The translations under genes and the position numbers were made by a program. Shown here piece by piece: positions 8,482 to 17,500 of a stretch of 17,500 bases of DNA (position 1 is the first letter of the stretch; each line of letters starts with the position of its first letter). This DNA comes from Nymphaea colorata (taxonomy: Eukaryota; Streptophyta; Magnoliopsida; Nymphaeales; Nymphaeaceae): positions 115,001 to 132,500 of the forward strand of contig NC_057562.1 of assembly GCF_008831285.2 (NCBI RefSeq), read 5' to 3'. The notes under the pieces are model-generated. The model was not told the origin of the DNA and searched no databases. It saw nothing but the letters and a program-made list of their open reading frames with translations.

Positions 8482-9015
8482 CTATTCCCGGCGAGCCATA
8501 GCAATTGCGCCCACTAAGGAAACTAAAAGGATTATAGAAATCAGTTCAAATGGAAGATAAAAATCTGTTGATAAATGAATCCCAATCTGTTGAACATTAC
8601 TTGTCAGGTCCTGTTCTATGATCTGGTTTGATCTTGTAGTCCAAATAATCCCGTACCATGACGTGTTTGGGATAGTAGCAATTAGTGAAAAAAAAATACT
8701 TGTACAAACTAGCGAAGTGAATCCATCTCCGACAGTCCAAAAATGAAAAGAATTGTAATATTCTGAACCATTCATAAACATCACAGCAAATAAGATTAAG
8801 ACATTTATGGCTCCCACGTAAATAAGTAGCTGCGCAGCAGCTACAAAATAAGAGTTCGATGGAATATAAAATAAAGATATACAAACAAGAACCAATCCCA
8901 AGGAAAAGGCAGAATAAATTGGATTGGTAAGTAATACCACTCCTAGACCTCCTACTATAAGACCTGATCCCAGAGATACTAAAAGAATATCATGTATTGG
9001 CGCAGGTAAATCCAT
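8482..9015 (-). CDS. ndhG: NAD(P)H-quinone oxidoreductase chain 6 (NdhG)
   Basis: NdhG is the NuoJ-like membrane subunit of the thylakoid NDH complex. The 177-residue product is the usual length and starts [18 protein letters not shown]. Hydrophobic segments are separated by the conserved stretch [20 protein letters not shown]. Another conserved block is [20 protein letters not shown]. The C-terminus is GAIAMARRE. Ser17 is a TCA codon at a position known as an editing site in ndhG of other plants. The 292-base gap to ndhE (8190-8481) contains no gene; it has one weak 6-bp hairpin (8264-8279). Confidence 0.96.
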   Translation of the reverse strand: MDLPAPIHDILLVSLGSGLIVGGLGVVLLTNPIYSAFSLGLVLVCISLFYIPSNSYFVAAAQLLIYVGAINVLILFAVMFMNGSEYYNSFHFWTVGDGFTSLVCTSIFFSLIATIPNTSWYGIIWTTRSNQIIEQDLTSNVQQIGIHLSTDFYLPFELISIILLVSLVGAIAMARRE

Positions 9016-9358
9016 TATGTGTTAAATAAGCGATAAATAAGTCAAAATATCTCATGATCTTACTGGTCGGGAAAAAGTGGGTTACCCTTTTTTATATCTA
9101 ATAGTTCTTACCCCAGCGTGGTGTGGGTTTATGTAGATTGAGTTAATCAATTGAACGGGCCAATCTTGCTTTTGTCTTTAGTCGAAACAGAGTTCGTAAT
9201 TTCATATTTTTAATTAAACAAATAAGGGCTATGGCTATAATGGCTATATATATTTATATATTCAAAAAGTAGTTATAATCCTCACAAATCTAGTTATTCT
9301 TTGTCTGACATGAAAGAAACTTACCTACTTTTGATCAAAACTTAGTCTTATTTTTAAT
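9016..9358. other. ndhI-ndhG intercistronic spacer
   Basis: This 343-base AT-rich spacer holds no gene. The only local pattern is a short ATGGCTATAATGGCTAT repeat followed by a TA-rich run at about 9231-9262. I see no strong hairpin or promoter. Confidence 0.7.
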
Positions 9359-9898
9359 TTAATTGGTAATCGTTCTTGAATCAAGGGGTTTCTCCATAGA
9401 TATTTTTATTGGAGTTGAGTTCATAATTGTTCGAACTGTGTAATCTCCAATTACAGACATTGGTAACCGACCCAAAGCAATTTGATTATAATTTAATTCG
9501 TGACGATCGTAGGTGGAAAGTTCATATTCTTCAGTCATTGATAAACAGTTTGTGGGGCAATACTCCACGCAATTACCACAAAATATACAGATTCCGAAAT
9601 CAATACTATAATTAAGCAATCGTTTCTTTCTAATATCTGTTTCTAATCGCCAATCAACAACAGGTAGATCTATCGGACATACGCGAACACATACTTCACA
9701 AGCAATGCATTTATCAAATTCAAAGTGGATTCGCCCACGGAAACGCTCTGATGTGATCGATTTTTCATAAGGATATTGAATAGTTACAGGTAAACGATTT
9801 GCGTGAGATAAGGTAATCATGAAACTTTGACCAATGTATCTTGCAGCTCGTACTGTCTGTTGACCATAATTCATGAACCCAGTCACCATAGGAAACAT
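9359..9898 (-). CDS. ndhI: NAD(P)H-quinone oxidoreductase subunit I (NdhI), iron-sulfur protein
   Basis: NdhI is the peripheral-arm ferredoxin-like subunit that relays electrons through two 4Fe-4S clusters towards plastoquinone. The 179-residue product is within the family range (about 165-180). Both cluster motifs are complete: Cys64, 67, 70 and 74 in [12 protein letters not shown], and Cys104, 107, 110 and 114 in [12 protein letters not shown]. The start [20 protein letters not shown] matches the family. The C-terminal tail after the second motif is polar and variable. The gene lies 80 bases downstream of ndhA exon 2 and 343 upstream of ndhG, in the same orientation. Confidence 0.97.
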   Translation of the reverse strand: MFPMVTGFMNYGQQTVRAARYIGQSFMITLSHANRLPVTIQYPYEKSITSERFRGRIHFEFDKCIACEVCVRVCPIDLPVVDWRLETDIRKKRLLNYSIDFGICIFCGNCVEYCPTNCLSMTEEYELSTYDRHELNYNQIALGRLPMSVIGDYTVRTIMNSTPIKISMEKPLDSRTITN

Positions 9899-9978
9899 AT
9901 ATCGTGAATATCCATGAATAATTTGATGTTTCTTTCTCTTGCTTGAGAGAGGATAAGAATCTGGAATATCCTATTCTG

Positions 9979-11994
9979 TTATAGCGAAACAAGTTGGGAA
10001 GAAGTTGTCAATAATAGATTACCGAGAGCAATAGGTAAAAGAGATTTCCACCCAAGATTTAATAGTTGATCCATTCTCAGCCTAGGTAAAGTCCATCTTG
10101 TTGAGATAGGAATGAACAGGAACAAATAAGCTTTAGCTAATGTAATGAGGAGACTAATTGTTGTTCCAAAGACTTCACTAGTTTTATTTATTTCGAAAAG
10201 TTCAGTAATTGGTATATATGGAATAGGAAGATTCCACCCTCCCAAGTACAGAACTGTTACGAATAATGAAGAAACTAGTAAATTGAGGTAAGAAGCAACA
10301 TAAAATAAACCAAATTTGATACCTGAATATTCAGTTTGATAACCTGCTACTAATTCCTCCTCGGCTTCCGGTAAATCAAAGGGCAATCTCTCGCATTCTG
10401 CTAGTGAAGAAATTATAAAAACTATGAACCCTATAGGTTGACGCCAAAGATTCCACCCCCAAAAACCATATTTTGACTGCGCCTCAACTATATCAACCGT
10501 ACTTGAACTGTTAGATAATCATAGTCGATGATAACATCACTGTTCCCATCTCTATTCCAGAACCGTACATGAGACCTCAGCTTCATACGGCTCCTCAATG
10601 GTCACGAATAAATCTAAGGTATGCTTCGGTATTACATCGGCATACCATAGGAAAAAAGAAAGATGAATCAAAATGCTCATAAGTGAACTAGACCAGTGGG
10701 ATTCTGTCCGCGATAAGATAATAACAAATAAAAAGTACACTTCTGAATCCATCTCATCCTTTATTCTTTTTGCTGAGTTTCTTGTTCAGTAATAACTTAA
10801 CTCGATCTTTCCATAAGATACAATAAATAGTCAATCCATTTTTCCTTCCTGTTCTTCTCTTCTTTCTCAGAAGGACTATACTATATAAATAAAGGATTAC
10901 TTCGTTCCTGATAGTTATTTTTAAATCAGTGGATAGGAGCTATACTCTGGATCGGGATCACGGGGAAGTACTTTTTGATCATTTCTACCAACTTCAAGCC
11001 CTCATTATGACTCCTTTTATGTAATGTCAAAATATCCGTTTGGATACGTTACATTATCTCCATTACTAATCTTTTGTGTACCTTGGTGTTCCTAACCGTC
11101 CACTCAGTTTTGGTGGATCCTCGGTATGGTAATAAATACAAGAGTAAAAATTCCATACAGTTGATCTTTTGCGCCCGCTTCAAGTCCTGATGGCTAATCG
11201 ATACTTGGGGTAAACAGCTTCCGCTGCTTATGTTTAGCTCCACTTTACTCTCGTACGTAGGTAATGAGACTCGATCTTCTTACTGCGAATTCATAAGCAG
11301 TTTTGTTTCACTCATATAACTATCTGGTTTAGTTCATAGATCCCAGTGATGAATAAAAAAGAGTTCTATCTATATATTCAATCAACCAACTTCTTTCCTA
11401 GAAAAAGCAAAGAAAGAGGTAGGAGTGCGTATTCCAACGAATCACACGTAGAGATATTGATAACACACATGGAGTTAACGGTATTTCATAACTTATAGAT
11501 TGAGCAGCAGCTCGTAAACCACCTGAAAAGGAATATTTATTATTTGATCCATATCCGGACATAAGAAGTCCGATAGGGGCAATACTTGAAATAGCGATCC
11601 ATAGAGAAACACCTATACTGAGATCGGTTAGTACAAGGTGATGGCCAAAGGGAATTACTGAATAACTCAGTAGAATTGATACGACCGCTACGGATGGGCC
11701 GACACTAAATAAACGAATATCTCCTCTAGATGGAAGAAGATCTTCTTTGAAAAGTAGTTTGACCCCATCCGCTAGAGCTTGAAGAATGCCCAGGGGGCCG
11801 GCATACTCAGGACCAATTCGTCGTTGTATCCCTGCAGATATTTTTCTTTCTAGCCACACAATTACTAATACCCCTATTGTGATTCCCAATACAAGAGTAA
11901 CAATAGGTACAAGTAACCATATGAGCCCATAGGCCTCTTTTGAGGATTCCGATCTGAAAAAAGAATTGATAGCTTGTGCTTCTTCAATTATCAT
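9979..11994 (-). CDS. ndhA: NAD(P)H-quinone oxidoreductase subunit 1 (NdhA), two exons
   Basis: NdhA is the NuoH-like subunit that joins the peripheral and membrane arms and helps form the quinone site. Exon 1 is 11994-11448 (547 nt) and exon 2 is 10517-9979 (539 nt); joined they give 361 residues, close to the usual 360-364. Exon 1 starts at ATG 11992-11994 ([13 protein letters not shown]). It carries the conserved [18 protein letters not shown] block (52-69) and [10 protein letters not shown]-like region near 147-156. The junction splits a Leu codon: C ends exon 1 and TA begins exon 2 ([17 protein letters not shown] follows). Exon 2 has [17 protein letters not shown] and ends TTSSQLVSL. Exon 1 reads into the intron for 17 codons before a stop. 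Ser130, Ser157, Pro175 and Ser356 are editing candidates. The ATG lies one base after the ndhH stop (TGAAATG), with GGGAGAAG in the ndhH tail as a possible ribosome-binding stretch. Confidence 0.95.
10518..11447 (-). other. Group II intron of ndhA
   Basis: This 930-base intron begins GTGTG at the 5' splice site (11447 downward), fitting the group II GTGYG consensus, and ends ...CTATGAT at 10518. Domain V is recognisable as a 34-base hairpin at 10560-10593, reading GAGCCGTATG... to ...TACGGTTC on the minus strand. Domain VI occupies the remaining 42 bases (10518-10559), with a candidate branch-point A at 10525, eight bases from the 3' splice site. No maturase reading frame is present, as is normal for this intron; the short open frames inside it are not genes. 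Splicing therefore depends on factors encoded elsewhere. Confidence 0.93.
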
Positions 11995-11995
11995 T

Positions 11996-13177
11996 TCAAC
12001 GATCAACTTCTCCCATAATGATATCTATACTACCTAGTATTGTCATAATATCAGCCAATTTCATTCTTTTAACTAGCTGAGGAAGAATTTGCAAATTGAT
12101 GAAACCGGGTGGACGTATTTTCCATCTCCAAGGAAAAACACTATTATCTCCTATCAGAAAAATACCTAATTCTCCCTTTGGGGCTTCTACTCTCACATAA
12201 AGTTCTTGTTTTGACAATTCAAAACTGGGAGAAGGCTTTTTACTAATGAATCGATATTCAAAGTCGTTCAATTCTGAATCTTTTGTTCCAGCAAAGCGTC
12301 GGAATTCTAAATTTTCATAAGGTCCCCCCGGAATTCCTTCCAGAGCCTGTTGAATAATTTTGATGGATTCCGTCATTTCGCCAATTCTTACTAAATAACG
12401 AGCTAATGAGTCTCCTTCTTTTTGCCATTGGACTTCCCAATCGAATTCATCATAACACTCATACCGATCGACTTTACGAAGGTCCCATTGGATTCCGGAA
12501 GCTCGTAGCATTGGTCCTGATAAACCCCAATTTATGGCTTCCTCTCCCCCAATAAAACCTACCCCTTCAACTCGTTCCAAAAAGATGGGATTGCGCGTAA
12601 TAAGCTTTTGATATTCAACAACTCCCGTTAAAAAATAATCGCAGAAATCTAAACATTTATCTATCCAGCCATGAGGTAAATCAGCAGCTACCCCCCCGAT
12701 ACGGAAATAATTATGCATCATTCGCATACCTGTGGCAGCTTCGAATAGATCATATAACAATTCCCTCTCTCTGAAAATATAGAAGAAAGGAGTCTGCGCA
12801 CCGATATCGGCCATAAAAGGTCCAAGCCATAACAAATGCGAAGCTATACGACTCAACTCCAGCATAATTACCCTAATATAGCTGGCTCTTTTAGGTACTT
12901 GAATATTTCCCAATTCCTCAGGTGCATTAACGGTTATTGCCTCCGTGAACATAGTAGCTAAATAATCCCAACGTGTTACATAAGGTAGATATTGTATAAT
13001 TGTTCGGTTTTCCGCAATTTTTTCCATTCCTCTGTGTAAATAACCCAATATGGGTTCACAGTCGATAACATCTTCGCCATCTAGAGTAACAATGAGTCGA
13101 AGAACACCATGCATTGACGGGTGGTGAGGACCCATATTGACCACGAGGAGGTCTTTTCTTGCGTCTGGTACAGTCAT
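11996..13177 (-). CDS. ndhH: NAD(P)H-quinone oxidoreductase subunit H (NdhH), 49 kDa subunit
   Basis: NdhH is the NuoD-like (49 kDa) subunit of the peripheral arm, which helps form the plastoquinone-binding pocket. The 393-residue product has exactly the usual length. It starts [20 protein letters not shown] and contains the conserved GPHHPSMHG loop at 16-24. The tail [20 protein letters not shown] followed by EVDR is invariant in the family. The ATG at 13175-13177 is preceded at 9 bases by GGAGAA (13192-13187 on the minus strand), a good Shine-Dalgarno-like element, which sits inside a duplicated 27-bp unit. It is followed by ndhA after one base. Confidence 0.98.
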   Translation of the reverse strand: MTVPDARKDLLVVNMGPHHPSMHGVLRLIVTLDGEDVIDCEPILGYLHRGMEKIAENRTIIQYLPYVTRWDYLATMFTEAITVNAPEELGNIQVPKRASYIRVIMLELSRIASHLLWLGPFMADIGAQTPFFYIFRERELLYDLFEAATGMRMMHNYFRIGGVAADLPHGWIDKCLDFCDYFLTGVVEYQKLITRNPIFLERVEGVGFIGGEEAINWGLSGPMLRASGIQWDLRKVDRYECYDEFDWEVQWQKEGDSLARYLVRIGEMTESIKIIQQALEGIPGGPYENLEFRRFAGTKDSELNDFEYRFISKKPSPSFELSKQELYVRVEAPKGELGIFLIGDNSVFPWRWKIRPPGFINLQILPQLVKRMKLADIMTILGSIDIIMGEVDR

Positions 13178-13186
13178 ATGTTTTTA

Positions 13187-13192
13187 TTCTCC
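13187..13192 (-). promoter_or_regulatory. Shine-Dalgarno-like element before ndhH
   Basis: GGAGAA on the minus strand lies 9 bases before the ndhH ATG, a favourable spacing for pairing with the 3' end of plastid 16S rRNA. A second copy lies 27 bases further upstream (13214-13219) because of the tandem duplication. Confidence 0.55.
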
Positions 13193-13240
13193 GATTCCAA
13201 TTCATTATTCCATTTCTCCGATCCCAATTCATTATTCCAT
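13187..13240. repeat. 27-bp tandem duplication in the rps15-ndhH spacer
   Basis: Units 13187-13213 and 13214-13240 differ at a single base (GATTCC versus GATCCC). Each begins TTCTCCGAT on the plus strand and ends ATTCCAT. The unit carries the GGAGAA element described for ndhH, so the duplication lengthens the ndhH leader and doubles that element. Confidence 0.93.
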
Positions 13241-13315
13241 GAATTCCTGAAAATGAAACGAGGTTCATCCAAATTCAAGATCTAATGAACCGAATAACTC
13301 AAACGAATTTCCAAA

Positions 13316-13579
13316 CTAACCAGTTTTTGGTTCTCGAATACCCAATTGACCAATTAATTCCCTATAACGCACTCGATTTTTCTTTGATAAATAAACCAGC
13401 AGTCGTTGGCGTTTCCCCAGAATTTTCCGCAGACCCCTCTGAGATAAATAGTCTCTTCTGTGCAGTTTCAAATGTGAAGTAAGTCTCTCTATCTTATTGG
13501 TAAAATTAAATACTTGGAATTCAACAGAACCCCTTTTTTCTTCTTGTGGAATAACGGATATGGGCGAATTCTTTACCAT
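13316..13579 (-). CDS. rps15: 30S ribosomal protein S15, plastid
   Basis: S15 binds 16S rRNA in the platform of the plastid small ribosomal subunit. The 87-residue product is within the usual 87-92. It begins [17 protein letters not shown], continues with the conserved block [17 protein letters not shown], and has the core [20 protein letters not shown]. The end is [14 protein letters not shown] chose the ATG at 13577-13579 by family conservation; the frame is open for 25 more codons upstream, but those residues are not S15-like. The gene lies 138 bases upstream of ndhH and about 440 bases downstream of the ycf1 stop, all in the same orientation. Confidence 0.96.
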   Translation of the reverse strand: MVKNSPISVIPQEEKRGSVEFQVFNFTNKIERLTSHLKLHRRDYLSQRGLRKILGKRQRLLVYLSKKNRVRYRELIGQLGIREPKTG

Positions 13580-14020
13580 ACAAATAAATTCTTCTCTTTT
13601 TTTCTTTTTGTTCCCACGGATATAAATCTTCCCAATCAAGAATAATAATACCATTTATTTTGTTCTGGTGTACACAATAATCTGGATTGATTCATATATT
13701 ACTCTTTTTTCTATCAAACAAATCAAAATGAATATGAATAAATAATAACAATAAATTTATTCAGATACAAAGGGATGGTATATTCCTGGGCTCACGAAAC
13801 AGAATGAAAGGGAAAGGGACCTAAAAAGATTCTGTCGATTCATTCCTAGGTCCAATTGATATGTGACTGAATCTTGTGTATCAGAGTCTAACTGACTGAA
13901 TCTTGTGTATCAGAGTCTAACTGACTGAATCTTGTGTATCAGAGTCTAACATAAGGTATGTATTTATTTGCATGTTCTCATATACCAGGCGCGTGATAAA
14001 GAGGGAAATTGATTGTAACA
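13580..14020. other. ycf1-rps15 intergenic spacer
   Basis: This 441-base AT-rich spacer holds no gene. Its main feature is the 29-bp unit repeated three times at 13864-13950. On the minus strand it forms the ycf1 3' flank and the rps15 leader. Confidence 0.8.
13864..13950. repeat. 29-bp perfect tandem repeat, three copies
   Basis: Units at 13864-13892, 13893-13921 and 13922-13950 are identical; each begins TGACTGAATC and ends GAGTCTAAC. The complete identity implies recent expansion or ongoing homogenisation. The array lies 71 bases beyond the ycf1 stop. Confidence 0.97.
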
Positions 14021-17000
14021 TCAGCGAATTCCAAATTGCTTATACATATGGATCCTTGACATACTGAAACGACTCCCATTATTGGTATCAAACCAATAAC
14101 GATTCATACAGGCTAAATCTTCTAATCGATGAGTGGGCCAAAGAAACACTTTCCATTTTAGAGAGTTATTTGTATCTGTATCAAAATGCTTATCCCTATT
14201 TACAAATTTCTCAAACCCCTGCGCATTAGTCTTAGCTCTATTGCAAAATACTGGATTCTTATTCACAAGGTTCCTATTTCGGTAATTGAAACGGCTTATA
14301 ATTCTCAATTCTCTACGATGGCTAGGAGATAAAATATGTTCAGGAACAAGCAAATCATAATTATTATTGTCCCCATTCACACGCACTCCTCCGTGTCGTG
14401 CAATCGAGCCATTCAAGTCATTCTTATCAATATGTTTTTTTACCTGGTATCCTCGATTAGTTTGGTACTGAACCTTATGGGTCAATGAAATAGCTATGGT
14501 TTGATACATAATCGAAATTCCATCCCATTTGATAGACAAACGAACCGGTTCAACAATAAATATTCCCCTTTTTATCAATTCTGGAAGAGACAAATCCTTA
14601 TTAATCAGCATTACATCTAGACCCATTTCTCCTCTTTGAATAGAGGATATAGCAATTTCATTCGGATTCATAAGTCTAAGCAGTAGACAATATACCTTGA
14701 TATTATTGGTCATTCTTTGATTGAAAGAATCACCCCATCGGAGTTGAAAAAGAAAATATTTTTTCAAAAATAAGTCTAGTTCCGCTTCCTTCTTGCTCTT
14801 GAATTTCTTTTTCTTTCTGCGTTTCTTAATATCTGAACCCGCGGAATTTGCTCCAACATCTTTTTTTTGGTTTCTTATATCAGATATAAGATTTCCTTGG
14901 TGCTGTCGTTCTTTCTCGTCCCGGTTCCCATTCTCTAATTCAAGATATCCCTTTTGATTAGATTCTACTTTTGGTTTTGGATTAAATCTTTCTTTTTGAT
15001 TAGATTCCACCTTTGGATCTATATAAAGATCGCTTGTTTTGTTTCCATGAAAATCAAATAGAAGCAATTTGATTGGTATGATCCACGGATTAGTCTTATA
15101 TCGATCGTAAAGCGGCACAAATTCTGGTAAGAACCAAGGGCGCAGATTCGATATAGTATGATCTAACATTTGTTCATTCATTCCCATCCAATCAAAAAAT
15201 AACTCTTTTTGCTTTGTTTGGATTTCTTGATGAATTCTGATATAAAGATAAAGAATATCTTTCTTATTGGTCCCAGTCTTAGTAGTTTTCTTTTTTTTAT
15301 TAATGAAAGTTCTGATACCCGTACTAGTCCTAGTTTCAATATTGTTTCTAGGGTAAAAATTGGTGATTCTCAATTCCAAATATTTTCTATCTAGATTTGG
15401 ATCCCTATCAATTGTATATTTATCTTCTAGGCTATCATTTATAGTTGTAGCATAAAACGATTTGTATTTATGTGTATTGTAATTAGAAATCTCTCCGTGC
15501 CTGTTTACTTGTAATGGTGATCCATAAATATTGGAGTCTTTCACATCTTCATAATTAAGATATTTATATGATAAAAGATCATATCTGTAGTGTTTTTTAA
15601 TTTTTTTTTCGCAACTCGGACTCTTCAATAAGTCCAATTTATATTTATAATAATCCTTTTTACCGGAATGAATTAATTGGTCTTTTTCTTCATATGAACC
15701 CAATTTTGGTGAGTCGTTATTTTTAATCGTAAAATGCTGATTGACTTTCTTTCTCCATTTTAGAGGTGCTAATCTAGACCATTTGTCATGGGAGAAATTG
15801 TATTGATAATGGCTCTTTAACCAGTTTTTCCATTCACTCATTCCAGAATTCCGCAGTTTCTTGTGTTTTGATTCTGAATCAAATATTCCTCGTGTATGGA
15901 AATAGTCATGGAAATAGTCTTTTATTCTATCCTTAATAAAAGGATATGTTCTGTAGTAATGAAATATGGATTCTGACTTATATTTGTTACTAACTTGGGT
16001 TTGCAATAATTTGTAAAACACATAGGCTTGAGACAAAGAAGATAAGTCGCAGTAAATCGGTGAATTACTATCACTACTTATATTAGTAGTATAAGTAGAA
16101 AGAGATTTTACAGTCGAAATGAAGGGAATTATATTTGGATTCGTTTCATTAGTATCCTTTTCCTTTATTTCGTCATTGTAAGTGTATCCATTTAAAGTAT
16201 TTTTTGTTGAGTCAAGAAAAAATTGTGCATTGATCCTGTAAATGTTAGTGATACATAGAAGGATACCCATGTATATTCTTTCAATGAAAGATTTCATAAA
16301 AGAGTTCCATTTAGAGATTAATGGGGCACTTCTTCTTTTTTTAGATATTTGAAAAATATGTTTCCGTGATTCGGTTCTTTTATTACTAAAATTTCCCTTG
16401 TTAGTACTAATATCTATATCCTCAATATCTGGAGTTAGAGGTTTTTTTTTCTTGTCTTTTCTAATCTTTTCTACTTGATCCCAGATTTTGGTTGTCTTAT
16501 CAGCCAGATCATTAATTTTTCTTTCTATCAGTGAATCATTTGTCCAATCTCCGGATACAATTATAATGGGTGATTCATGGATGATTTTTTTGGAATCTTT
16601 CTCATTTTGACTTGGTTCTTCATTTTGACTTGGGTCATAGACTCGCGTCACTAAGAAAAAGAGTTTCTTCACTTTTCTTTTTATAAATAGAACTATTTTG
16701 ATAATCCATCTTATTTTTTCGTTGAGAATCTTTAGAAAACCTTTTATGTTGTCTTTTATAATTCTTAGAAAGAAAAAACCTGTCTTTTTGACTTTTCTAA
16801 TTTTTTTTTCGAGTGTTTTATTAATGGGTTCAAAAAAGAAAGGTTTTTTTCGGGGAGAGCCAAAGGGGACTTCTGTTTCCATCCCCCAGATCGTTAAAAA
16901 ACAGAAATTTTTTTGTTTTTTTCTTAGATCCTTATGATGGGATCGTAGCTTTTTTCTATGCCAAGGTTTCAGAGAGAAAGGAAATAGGATTTTTATCTGA

Positions 17001-17500
17001 ATACCGTCTGTTAACCAATCTTTTGGAAATTCTGTTTCCGATAATTGAACACCATTATATGTGCATTTGACATGCATTTCCCTACTCCATTCGGTCAAAT
17101 CTTCATACCACTCAGGGAATTGAAATAATAACATACGACCAATATTTTTAACTATTATCAATGAAGGTAATATGATGTATTTTCGAAGAATCGAGTGGGT
17201 TACTAATATGGAACTCCTTATTGCTTGAGCAAATATAATATTATCCCAAGTTTCTGCTATTGCTATCCGTTCCTCCTCCTGTCTTTTATCCTCTTTTCTT
17301 TTATACTCCTCTTCGTGTTCTTTCTCCATTTTCTCTTTCTCTTTTGCCCCTTCACCCACATAATCAGATGTTTGTATTTTTGGGCTTTTTTCCTCCATCC
17401 AATTCCTAAAAATGAGGTTCATCATCCTTGAGATATCAAAAGAAAACAAAGGTGTTTTGTCTATTCTGTCAAAAAAAAGGGGGGAGTGTACATCTGTTTG
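14021..17500 (-). CDS. ycf1: Ycf1/Tic214, C-terminal part (runs off the right edge)
   Basis: Ycf1 (Tic214) is a large inner-envelope protein of the TIC protein-import complex and is essential in most plants. The frame is open to the last base of the window (first codon at 17498-17500), giving 1159 residues before TGA at 14021-14023. Full-length proteins have about 1,700-1,900 residues, so roughly a third, including the N-terminal membrane segments, lies outside. Visible features are [18 protein letters not shown] near the left of the fragment, a strongly charged stretch at local residues 52-78 ([17 protein letters not shown] and on), and the conserved block [17 protein letters not shown]. The C-terminal domain includes [18 protein letters not shown] followed by RPWFLPEF. 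The end is [15 protein letters not shown]. Several short in-frame DNA duplications occur. The 5' end at IRb is duplicated as the pseudogene at positions 1-163. No break is seen. Confidence 0.95.
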   Translation of the reverse strand, partial: QTDVHSPLFFDRIDKTPLFSFDISRMMNLIFRNWMEEKSPKIQTSDYVGEGAKEKEKMEKEHEEEYKRKEDKRQEEERIAIAETWDNIIFAQAIRSSILVTHSILRKYIILPSLIIVKNIGRMLLFQFPEWYEDLTEWSREMHVKCTYNGVQLSETEFPKDWLTDGIQIKILFPFSLKPWHRKKLRSHHKDLRKKQKNFCFLTIWGMETEVPFGSPRKKPFFFEPINKTLEKKIRKVKKTGFFFLRIIKDNIKGFLKILNEKIRWIIKIVLFIKRKVKKLFFLVTRVYDPSQNEEPSQNEKDSKKIIHESPIIIVSGDWTNDSLIERKINDLADKTTKIWDQVEKIRKDKKKKPLTPDIEDIDISTNKGNFSNKRTESRKHIFQISKKRRSAPLISKWNSFMKSFIERIYMGILLCITNIYRINAQFFLDSTKNTLNGYTYNDEIKEKDTNETNPNIIPFISTVKSLSTYTTNISSDSNSPIYCDLSSLSQAYVFYKLLQTQVSNKYKSESIFHYYRTYPFIKDRIKDYFHDYFHTRGIFDSESKHKKLRNSGMSEWKNWLKSHYQYNFSHDKWSRLAPLKWRKKVNQHFTIKNNDSPKLGSYEEKDQLIHSGKKDYYKYKLDLLKSPSCEKKIKKHYRYDLLSYKYLNYEDVKDSNIYGSPLQVNRHGEISNYNTHKYKSFYATTINDSLEDKYTIDRDPNLDRKYLELRITNFYPRNNIETRTSTGIRTFINKKKKTTKTGTNKKDILYLYIRIHQEIQTKQKELFFDWMGMNEQMLDHTISNLRPWFLPEFVPLYDRYKTNPWIIPIKLLLFDFHGNKTSDLYIDPKVESNQKERFNPKPKVESNQKGYLELENGNRDEKERQHQGNLISDIRNQKKDVGANSAGSDIKKRRKKKKFKSKKEAELDLFLKKYFLFQLRWGDSFNQRMTNNIKVYCLLLRLMNPNEIAISSIQRGEMGLDVMLINKDLSLPELIKRGIFIVEPVRLSIKWDGISIMYQTIAISLTHKVQYQTNRGYQVKKHIDKNDLNGSIARHGGVRVNGDNNNYDLLVPEHILSPSHRRELRIISRFNYRNRNLVNKNPVFCNRAKTNAQGFEKFVNRDKHFDTDTNNSLKWKVFLWPTHRLEDLACMNRYWFDTNNGSRFSMSRIHMYKQFGIR
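14952..15016 (-). repeat. In-frame imperfect repeat in ycf1, period 42
   Basis: A 23-base unit (TTTTGATTAGATTCTAC and on) occurs at 14952-14974 and, with two changes, at 14994-15016. In the protein it doubles PKVESNQK, with a spacing of 14 codons, so the frame is kept. Confidence 0.85.
15896..15919 (-). repeat. 12-bp in-frame tandem duplication in ycf1
   Basis: ATGGAAATAGTC is repeated exactly at 15896-15907 and 15908-15919, producing DYFHDYFH in the protein. Confidence 0.9.
16603..16633 (-). repeat. 13-bp repeat in ycf1, period 18
   Basis: CATTTTGACTTGG occurs at 16603-16615 and 16621-16633. It yields the doubled peptide PSQNE ([13 protein letters not shown]) without changing frame. Confidence 0.88.

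Noticed and set aside
8372-8560. 62-codon plus-strand open frame across the ndhG-ndhE spacer
   Set aside because: It is partly antisense to ndhG, has no recognisable domain, and other plastomes have no gene here.
10552-11243. Short open frames inside the ndhA intron, considered as maturase remnants
   Set aside because: No reverse transcriptase or maturase domain X features, and one overlaps the domain V hairpin; they are chance frames in intron RNA.
13580-13654. 25-codon upstream extension of rps15
   Set aside because: S15 begins MVKNS in homologues and the extra residues are lysine-rich sequence from A-rich spacer with no similarity.

Overview
The window is a near-complete small single-copy (SSC) region of a flowering-plant plastid genome. 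The evidence is a set of plastid-only genes (psaC, eight ndh genes, ccsA, rpl32, rps15, ycf1, trnL-UAG) in the canonical angiosperm SSC order, AT-rich spacers, and a group II intron in ndhA. Protein similarity suggests a eudicot, but I cannot name a family or genus from the sequence alone.

Layout from left to right. Positions 1-163 hold the 5' end of ycf1 as a truncated copy, which marks the inverted repeat b/SSC junction near position 127. ndhF (minus) faces this fragment. After a 1.1 kb spacer come the only intact plus-strand genes: rpl32, trnL-UAG and ccsA. ccsA converges on the long minus-strand cluster, with a perfect 23-bp hairpin between the two. In transcription order (right to left) the cluster is ycf1 - rps15 - ndhH - ndhA (two exons) - ndhI - ndhG - ndhE - psaC - ndhD. 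ycf1 runs off the right edge, so its N-terminal part and the second SSC/IR junction lie beyond the window.

How the genes work together. ndhA, D, E, F, G, H and I encode subunits of the thylakoid NADH dehydrogenase-like (NDH) complex, which carries cyclic electron flow around photosystem I. psaC, embedded in the same operon, encodes the terminal iron-sulfur subunit of photosystem I. ccsA attaches haem to c-type cytochromes in the lumen, ycf1 encodes Tic214 of the inner-envelope import machinery, and rps15, rpl32 and trnL serve plastid translation. All ndh frames are intact, so the NDH complex is probably functional.

I found no undescribed biological system. The notable points are small-scale: tandem duplications in spacers (29 bp x3, 27 bp x2, 20 bp x2), one of which duplicates a ribosome-binding-like element before ndhH; a strong convergent hairpin; codons that look like C-to-U editing sites; a genomic ATG for ndhD where many dicots need editing; and a very short IR-side ycf1 fragment. 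Start codons were set by family conservation, using ATG rather than upstream TTG codons.
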